From the NCBI GenBank assembly GCA_027001345.1, contig JALTMS010000232.1:1-6369 (forward strand): a stretch of 6,369 nt of DNA, given 5' to 3'. Under the pieces are notes generated by a model. The model was not told the DNA's origin. It saw nothing but the letters and a program-made list of their open reading frames with translations, and did no database searches. The DNA is from Acidobacteriota bacterium (GTDB lineage Bacteria > Acidobacteriota > Polarisedimenticolia > J045). Positions within the stretch are counted from its first letter, which is position 1, and each line of letters begins with the position of its first letter. Positions 1 to 4,345 of the stretch are shown one piece after another. Both the position numbers and the translations under genes were made by a program.

Positions 1-270
1 CACCAGCGCCAGGGTGAAGGGGCCACCGTCTTCGAATCCGGCCGGAAGTGCGTGAATCGTCGTGCTCGAGAGCACATGGCCGACCGGCTCGACGGCCTCG
101 AGGGTGAACTCGCCGCCAAGGCAGCGGGGACAGTCGGAGCGGGGAGGCAACGCCTTCGTCCCGCAGCCAGCGCAACGCGAGGCGGTCAATTCGCCCTGTT
201 CGAGCCGCTCGACGAAAGCGCCGACCCGGGTATGGCGCGTGAAGGCGACGGTGCCGAAGCGCTCGAACAT
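1..270 (-). CDS. DUF35 / Zn-ribbon OB-fold protein, thiolase partner (partial, C-terminus off the window)
   Basis: The first 90 residues are present and the frame is still open at base 1. Reading the minus strand from the ATG at 270 gives a short helical leader, then a zinc ribbon with Cys33, Cys36, Cys47 and Cys50 (CAGCG ... CPRC) and the family-typical Pro-Pro-Arg between the pairs. After it come the first strands expected of the OB-fold (FTLEAVEPVGHVLSSTTIH). Proteins of this family (DUF35, pfam12172 rubredoxin-like ribbon plus pfam01796 OB-fold) are usually about 130-150 residues and are non-catalytic partners of thiolases, HMG-CoA synthases or SCP2-like aldolases, where they help bind or channel acyl-CoA. 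The ATG lies 2 bases after the thiolase stop and has a strong ribosome site inside the thiolase end, so the two should be made together. The fold call is firm; the partnership is inferred from order and family knowledge. Confidence 0.9.
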   Translation of the reverse strand, partial: MFERFGTVAFTRHTRVGAFVERLEQGELTASRCAGCGTKALPPRSDCPRCLGGEFTLEAVEPVGHVLSSTTIHALPAGFEDGGPFTLALV

Positions 271-272
271 CT

Positions 273-1427
273 TCAATCTCCCCGGTAGACATTGACGAAG
301 CAGTACTGACCGATACCGCCCACGTTGTGTGTCAGGCCCACCCGGGCGCCTTCCACCTGTCGCTCCTGGCACTGCCCGCGCAACTGGCGAACGATCTCGC
401 AGGCCATCGACACGCCGGTGGCCCCGATCGGATGCCCCTTGGCCTTCAGGCCGCCATCGACGTTGACTGCCACCTGGCCTCCGGAATAGCTGCGGCGCTC
501 GGCGATGAAGGCGCCGCCCTGCCCCGGCTCGCAAAATCCCAGGTCTTCGTAGGCCAGAATCTCGGCGATGGTGAAGCAGTCGTGGACCTGGGCGACGTCG
601 ATCGCCTCCGGCCCGACACCGGCCATGGCATAGGCCTGTTGCGCTGCCCGACGGGCGGAAGGCAGGGATGTCAGCTCGTCTCGGCGCAGCACCGACATCG
701 GAGCGGTGGCCGCACCGACACCATCGAGCCACACTGCCCGCCGCCCGAGTCGCGCCGCTGCCGATTCGGTGGCCATCAAAATGCAGGCCGCCCCATCGGC
801 GTTGGCGCAACAGTCGAAGACCCGCAGCGGCTCGGCCACCGGCGCCGAGGCCAACACCTTGGCCCGATCGACCTCCTTGCGGAACATCGCCTTGGGATTC
901 AGCGCGCCATAGTGGTGGTTCTTCACCGCCACATCGGCCAGTTGCTCGCGGGTCGTGCCGTGGAGCTGCATGTGTCGCTCGGCGAACAGGGCGTAGTAGC
1001 CGGGGAACGTACTGCCGAACACCGACTCCCACTGCACGTCGCCCACCCGACCCATCAGTGCCAGGATCTGCGCCGTCTCCAGCTCGGTCATTTTCTGGCA
1101 GCCGACTACCGTGACCACCTCATAGAGCCCGGCCGCGAGGGCCGTCCAGGCGCTGTGGATCGCCGCCGACCCGGAGGCACATGCCGCCTCGGTCAACCAG
1201 GTCGGCCGAGGATCGAGACCCAGGTACTCCTGCACCACTCCGGCCACCGAGCGCTGTTGATGATACTCGGGCACCGCGGCGATCCAGCTCGCCTGCACGA
1301 TCTCGGGATCGATGCCCGCATCGCCGATCGCCTCCCGCCAGGCCTCGAAGGCCAGCTCCTGGACCGAGGCATCGTCGCGCACCCCGAAGCGGGTGTGACC
1401 GGTGCCGATGATGCCCACTCTTTCCAT
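273..1427 (-). CDS. SCP2-type thiolase family protein (acyl-CoA acetyltransferase-like)
   Basis: 384 residues, the usual length for a stand-alone SCP2-type/nondecarboxylating thiolase without a sterol-carrier domain. The start region reads MERVGIIGTGHTRFG, typical of the family. Cys83 in AACASGSAA is the acyl-accepting cysteine; HDCF at 282-285 brings His282 and Cys284; GLKAKGHPIGATG carries His332. The C-terminal CxG cysteine of classical thiolases is replaced by His-Asn (HNVGG, 367-371), as in SCP2-thiolases, where the HDCF cysteine is thought to take over. The catalytic set therefore looks complete, so thiolysis of a 3-ketoacyl-CoA (or the reverse condensation) is the best call; the chain is unknown. 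An aldolase-like role as in steroid side-chain Ltp2 is less likely because the HDCF and GHP motifs are intact. It sits 20 bases after the SDR gene and 2 bases before the DUF35 gene. A GTG at 1430 is an alternative start one codon upstream. Confidence 0.92.
   Translation of the reverse strand: MERVGIIGTGHTRFGVRDDASVQELAFEAWREAIGDAGIDPEIVQASWIAAVPEYHQQRSVAGVVQEYLGLDPRPTWLTEAACASGSAAIHSAWTALAAGLYEVVTVVGCQKMTELETAQILALMGRVGDVQWESVFGSTFPGYYALFAERHMQLHGTTREQLADVAVKNHHYGALNPKAMFRKEVDRAKVLASAPVAEPLRVFDCCANADGAACILMATESAAARLGRRAVWLDGVGAATAPMSVLRRDELTSLPSARRAAQQAYAMAGVGPEAIDVAQVHDCFTIAEILAYEDLGFCEPGQGGAFIAERRSYSGGQVAVNVDGGLKAKGHPIGATGVSMACEIVRQLRGQCQERQVEGARVGLTHNVGGIGQYCFVNVYRGD
278..283 (-). promoter_or_regulatory. 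Ribosome binding site for the DUF35 gene
   Basis: The minus strand reads GGGGAG seven bases before the ATG at 270. It lies inside the last codons of the thiolase gene, which supports that ATG as the start and suggests translational coupling of the two genes. Confidence 0.7.
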
Positions 1428-1435
1428 CACGTCAT

Positions 1436-1439
1436 CCTC
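1436..1439 (-). promoter_or_regulatory. Ribosome binding site before the thiolase gene (twin GTG-ATG start)
   Basis: The minus strand reads GAGG, then five bases, then GTG (1430) directly followed by ATG (1427). Spacing is 5 bases to the GTG and 8 to the ATG. I chose the ATG because the resulting MERVGIIG start is normal for the family, but the spacing does not exclude the GTG. Confidence 0.5.
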
Positions 1440-1447
1440 GATCTCGG

Positions 1448-2197
1448 TCAGAGATACTGGCCACCATCGACACGGAGCACCTGGCCGGTCAAGTGACGCG
1501 CCCGCTCGGAGCAGAGAAAGGCAACCACCTCGGCCACCTCTTCCGGCCGGGCCAGGCGGCCGAGCGCGCTTTCGTCACTGGCCCGCTGAATGATCTCCTC
1601 CGGCAGCCCGGCGGCCATCTCGGTGAGCACCATGCCGGGAGCGACCACGTTGACGTTCACGCCGTAGCGCCCGAGTTCGCGAGCCAGGGTCTTGCACAGT
1701 CCCACCAGACCCGCCTTCGAGGCGGCATAGTTGGCCTGCCCGAACTTGCCGCGCAGACCGTTGATCGACGAGATCGCGACGATCTTTCCCGACTCCTGCC
1801 GCCGCAGGATCGGCGCGACGGCCCGGGCGAAGTTGAAAGCCCCCTTGAGATTGACCGCCAGTACCTGATCCCAGTCCTCGTCACTCATCTTCCAGCTCAC
1901 CCTGTCGCGGGTGATACCGGCGTTGGAAACCAGGATTTCGAGTCCTCCGAGCTTTTCCACCGCGCTGTCCACGGCGCTCCGGGCGGCGACGGGGTCGGCC
2001 ACGTCGGCCTCGAGAGCCACGGCGGTGGCACCGGCCTCGGCCAGGCGGGCGGCCAGAGGTCCGAGGTCGCGGCTTCCCGGCCGATCCACCAGGGCCAGCT
2101 TCGCGCCCTCGGCCGCCAGCGCCTCGGCGATCGCCGCGCCGATGCCCCGGCCCGCCCCCGTGATCAACGCCACCTTGGCCCGTAGCTCGAGATCCAT
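1448..2197 (-). CDS. Short-chain dehydrogenase/reductase, FabG-like (3-hydroxyacyl-CoA or alcohol dehydrogenase)
   Basis: 249 residues, a standard classical SDR. The nucleotide-binding motif TGAGRGIG is at 13-20, SNAG at 91-94, structural Asn116 in VNLKG, catalytic Ser144, Tyr157 and Lys161 with the normal Ser-to-Tyr spacing of 13, and PG at 187-188. The C-terminus (TGQVLRVDGGQYL) is the usual SDR ending. Asp38 at the end of the second strand (LALVDRP) is the position where an acidic residue usually favours NAD over NADP, which fits an oxidative role. The sequence resembles FabG/acetoacetyl-CoA reductases, but with a thiolase immediately downstream it more plausibly oxidises a 3-hydroxyacyl-CoA or similar alcohol in a breakdown pathway. 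The substrate cannot be read from the sequence. The ATG at 2197 is chosen over the GTG at 2200 because GGAGG is then 6 rather than 3 bases away. The gene follows xdhC after a 21-base gap. Confidence 0.92.
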   Translation of the reverse strand: MDLELRAKVALITGAGRGIGAAIAEALAAEGAKLALVDRPGSRDLGPLAARLAEAGATAVALEADVADPVAARSAVDSAVEKLGGLEILVSNAGITRDRVSWKMSDEDWDQVLAVNLKGAFNFARAVAPILRRQESGKIVAISSINGLRGKFGQANYAASKAGLVGLCKTLARELGRYGVNVNVVAPGMVLTEMAAGLPEEIIQRASDESALGRLARPEEVAEVVAFLCSERARHLTGQVLRVDGGQYL

Positions 2198-2203
2198 CAC
2201 ATT

Positions 2204-2208
2204 CCTCC
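2204..2208 (-). promoter_or_regulatory. Ribosome binding site that decides the SDR start
   Basis: The minus strand reads GGAGG, AAT, GTG, ATG. Spacing of 6 bases to the ATG at 2197 is normal, whereas 3 bases to the GTG at 2200 is too tight, so the ATG is preferred. Confidence 0.7.
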
Positions 2209-2214
2209 GCGCGG

Positions 2215-2227
2215 TCGGTCAGACCGA
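2215..2227. repeat. Short perfect inverted repeat at the end of xdhC
   Basis: TCGGTC-A-GACCGA is a perfect 6-base inverted repeat around a single central base, and it overlaps the xdhC stop codon (2219-2221). It lies just upstream of the SDR ribosome site and beside an 8-base palindrome CCGCGCGG (2207-2214). As RNA it could form only a 4-base stem with a 5-base loop and has no U-tract, so it is not a convincing terminator. A protein-binding site, for instance for the TetR protein of this operon, is possible but unproven; chance in G+C-rich DNA is a real alternative. Confidence 0.35.
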
Positions 2228-3082
2228 TCCCCGGCCTGCTCGCATACCGCGCACCTCGCTGCGGCCATGGCGCACTGCCTGAAGTTCCGCGGCGATCGAG
2301 ATCGCGATCTCCCCCGGCCCGCGGCCACCGAGGTCGAGACCGATCGGCGCATGGACACGCTCGAGGGCCTGACGGGAGGCGGCATCGGTCCCCACCGCGT
2401 CGAAGACCTGCTCGACCTTGGCCCGACTGCCGATCATGCCCAGGTAGCGCCAGCGCCGATGCAGGCAGGCGCGCAGTACGGCCTCGTCTTGCCGATGCCC
2501 GTAGGTGACGATGACCGCGTAGGTCCGCTCGTCGAAGGGCAGCCCCTCGATGGCCTCCTCGAAAGCTCCGTGAATCGTCCGCACTCCGGGAGTCTCGACC
2601 GCAGCCGGCGGATAGCCCGGCCGATCATCGACCAGGGTCACCAGAAAACCCGCGGCTGTGGCGATCGGCGCGAGAGCCAGGCCGATGTGTCCGGCGCCGA
2701 AAATGTGCAGGCGCGGCGACGCCGGGGCGGGTTGCACGAAGAACTCGCTCTTGCCCAGGCAGGCCTTTTCGAGATTCTGCTCGGGCCCGCCGGAGAAGTC
2801 GTAATGCAGTCGCCGAGGACGACCGTCCTCGATCGCTTCTCGGGCGTGAGCCACCAACAGCAACTCCAGGCTGCCCCCGCCCACCGTGCCGACAATGCTT
2901 CCGTCGCCGCGCACGACCATCGCCGCTCCCATGCCCCGGGGCGCCGAGCCCTCGGCCCCGATCACCGTCACCAGGGCACCGGGCAGGCCTTCCCGAGCCA
3001 GGCGCAGGAACTCCTCGTAGGGCGCCAGGTCGAGAGACTCGCGACGATCACCGATCGCCACTACCGGGTCGCGCTCAGCCAT
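2219..3082 (-). CDS. xdhC: XdhC/CoxI family molybdenum cofactor insertion and sulfuration factor
   Basis: 287 residues with both expected domains. The N-terminal XdhC/CoxI domain has GSAPRGMGAAMVV (45-57) and GTVGGGSLE (65-73). The C-terminal Rossmann-like domain has LHIFGAGHIGLALAPIA (125-141), VTLVDDR (148-154), VTYGHRQDEAVLRACL (192-207), LGMIGSRAKV (214-223) and VHAPIGLDLGGRGPGEIA (243-260). In known systems XdhC binds the molybdenum cofactor, promotes exchange of the equatorial oxo ligand for the essential sulfido ligand, and hands the cofactor to its xanthine dehydrogenase-family partner; it is cytoplasmic and not part of the final enzyme. The usual CGG-type segment here reads ACLGKSEFFVQP, keeping the cysteine (Cys108) but not the first glycine. 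The ATG at 3082 has GGGAG six bases upstream and overlaps the mocA-like gene by 8 bases, which supports co-expression. The partner is most likely the hydroxylase encoded upstream. Confidence 0.94.
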   Translation of the reverse strand: MAERDPVVAIGDRRESLDLAPYEEFLRLAREGLPGALVTVIGAEGSAPRGMGAAMVVRGDGSIVGTVGGGSLELLLVAHAREAIEDGRPRRLHYDFSGGPEQNLEKACLGKSEFFVQPAPASPRLHIFGAGHIGLALAPIATAAGFLVTLVDDRPGYPPAAVETPGVRTIHGAFEEAIEGLPFDERTYAVIVTYGHRQDEAVLRACLHRRWRYLGMIGSRAKVEQVFDAVGTDAASRQALERVHAPIGLDLGGRGPGEIAISIAAELQAVRHGRSEVRGMRAGRGSV

Positions 3083-3710
3083 GACGGACTCCCATTCCGG
3101 CCGGCGTCTGCGCGGGCAGGGGCCGGGTCTCGAGGAAACGTCGATAGTCGTGGGGCGTGTTGAGGTTGTCGAGCACGGCGCTGTCGCTGACCTCCACCAT
3201 CACGCGCCCCCCCGGGGCCCGGCGCACCGCATCGCGCAGGTTGCCGTCGCCCTCGGCAGCCGCCAGGGTGGCGACCACGGCCGCGGGCAGAACCACTGGA
3301 TGGCCGCCGTGCCCGCCATGGAGCGGCACGATGCTGGCCTCCGGATGCAGCAGGGCGGCGTGCGCCAGCCGGCCGAGGGTCGAGGCGCCCACTGCCGGAC
3401 AATCCACCGGCCACAGCAGAAGCGGCCCGCCCGCCGCCCAGCGGGCCGCGAGCCGCACGGAGGAGAAGCGTCCCTCGGCGTGCTCCGCGTTGTGGATCCG
3501 ATCCACGCCGAGACCGGCGGCCACGGGCTCGATCTGCTCGCGGCCGGCTCCCGTGACCACGACGATGCGCTCGAGACCCGCGCGCCTCGAAGAGGCGATC
3601 ATGTGCTCGATCAGGGGACGACCGTTCCAGGGGAGCAAGGCCTTGAGACCGCCCATGCGGGAGGAGGCACCTGCCGCCGTGATGGCGACCCGCGGCCAGC
3701 GCACCGTCAC
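3075..3710 (-). CDS. mocA: MocA/MobA-type nucleotidyltransferase (molybdenum cofactor cytidylyltransferase-like)
   Basis: 211 residues, normal for MocA/MobA. The nucleotide-binding signature AAGASSRMGGLKALLPW is at 12-28, followed by RPLIEHM; the metal-binding Asp is Asp103 in PVDCPAV. NAEHAEGRFSSVRLA (74-88), GGHGGHPVVLP (132-142) and DNLNTPHDY (181-189) match the later conserved blocks, although the last is usually closer to DIDTP. MocA transfers CMP to molybdopterin to form the cytosine dinucleotide used by many bacterial xanthine dehydrogenase-family enzymes; MobA makes the guanine form. The AAGxSSRMG...K signature and the adjacent xdhC favour MocA. Other small-molecule nucleotidyltransferases share the fold. 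The start is a GTG forming a GTGA overlap with the tetR stop, with GGGGG eight bases upstream. A GTG two codons later (3704), with GAGG eight bases upstream, is nearly as good. The open frame to 3800 lies inside tetR and was not used. Confidence 0.88.
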   Translation of the reverse strand: MTVRWPRVAITAAGASSRMGGLKALLPWNGRPLIEHMIASSRRAGLERIVVVTGAGREQIEPVAAGLGVDRIHNAEHAEGRFSSVRLAARWAAGGPLLLWPVDCPAVGASTLGRLAHAALLHPEASIVPLHGGHGGHPVVLPAAVVATLAAAEGDGNLRDAVRRAPGGRVMVEVSDSAVLDNLNTPHDYRRFLETRPLPAQTPAGMGVRHG

Positions 3711-4345
3711 GACCTCGACCCCCGCAGACCGTCGAGCACGAAGTCGGCCATCTCCCGGGCGAGCTGCTCGGGTCCACAATCCCGCCCCGGGCGATACCAC
3801 ATGAAAACCCAGTTCAGCATGCCGAAGAGAAAGAGCGTGGCGTGGCGCACGGGAGCCGCTTCGTGCACCGAGCCCGGCCGTACACCCATCACCTCGGCGA
3901 TGATCGCCACACCCAGGGCGAAGTAGCGTCGGCGCAGGCTCTCGATCTGCTGGTACTTCTCGCCGGAAAGAGAATCGAGTTCGTAGGTGCAGACCTTCAG
4001 CTCGTCGGCATGCCGGACGTAGAACGCCAGGTGACGATCGATCAGGCGCCTGAGTCGCTCGGCGGCATCGCCACCCCGCGCGAGCTGTTCCTCCTGCAGG
4101 GCGAGCAGCTCGGAGAAGGTGCGCTGCTGGATCTGAAAGAGCAGGTCCTCCTTGCTCTTGAAGTAGTAGTACATGCCGGCGAGGCTGAAACCCGTCTCCC
4201 GGGCCACGTCGCGCATGGTGGTCTGGCTGTAGCCCTGCCGGGCCATCAGCGCCGCGGCTCCACCGAGCAAGCGCTCGTACTTCTCGCCACTGCGGACCCT
4301 CGAGACCTCGGCTTCTCCCCGGCTAGCCGCAGCATCGTCCTTCAT
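3707..4345 (-). CDS. TetR/AcrR family transcriptional regulator, probably acyl-CoA or aromatic-CoA responsive
   Basis: 212 residues, standard for TetR. After a polar 20-residue leader, the DNA-binding domain spans about 22-72: a first helix with LLGGAAALMARQGYSQTTMRDVA, then the helix-turn-helix ending in the family hallmark MYYYFKSKEDLL (58-69). The remainder is the helical ligand-binding and dimerisation domain. The stretch LFGMLNWVFMWYRPG (173-187), followed by PEQLAREMADFVLDGL, resembles the FadR/KstR2-like TetR subgroup (TetR_C_24 type) known to sense acyl-CoA thioesters; this is pattern recognition, not a search. It is transcribed with the enzymes, not divergently. Its ATG forms an ATGA overlap with the hydroxylase stop and has GGGAG five bases upstream, and its stop overlaps the next start. 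It probably represses its own operon until a pathway intermediate binds; its operator should lie upstream of the window. Confidence 0.93.
   Translation of the reverse strand: MKDDAAASRGEAEVSRVRSGEKYERLLGGAAALMARQGYSQTTMRDVARETGFSLAGMYYYFKSKEDLLFQIQQRTFSELLALQEEQLARGGDAAERLRRLIDRHLAFYVRHADELKVCTYELDSLSGEKYQQIESLRRRYFALGVAIIAEVMGVRPGSVHEAAPVRHATLFLFGMLNWVFMWYRPGRDCGPEQLAREMADFVLDGLRGSRS

Noticed and set aside
52..288. Small plus-strand open frame of 78 codons at the left edge
   Set aside because: It is antisense to the DUF35 gene, whose zinc-ribbon cysteines are clear on the minus strand.
327..1496. Long plus-strand open frame (389 codons) antisense to the thiolase and the SDR end
   Set aside because: It mirrors a well-conserved thiolase in G+C-rich DNA where stop codons are rare; its translation is rich in Gly, Arg, Pro and His and shows no recognisable domain.
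2207..2227. Rho-independent terminator between xdhC and the SDR gene
   Set aside because: The inverted repeat has a one-base spacer, so only a 4-base stem can fold, and no T-tract follows on the minus strand.
2267..3163. Plus-strand open frame of 298 codons opposite xdhC
   Set aside because: Antisense shadow of a clearly conserved gene, low-complexity composition and no motif.
3711..3800. Longer start for the mocA-like gene at 3800
   Set aside because: The extra 30 residues lie inside tetR, look like a frame shadow, and precede the point where family similarity begins. GTG at 3710 forms a natural GTGA overlap.
3081..3926. Plus-strand open frame of 281 codons opposite the mocA-like gene and tetR
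   Set aside because: Same reason: antisense to two recognisable genes, with no domain of its own.
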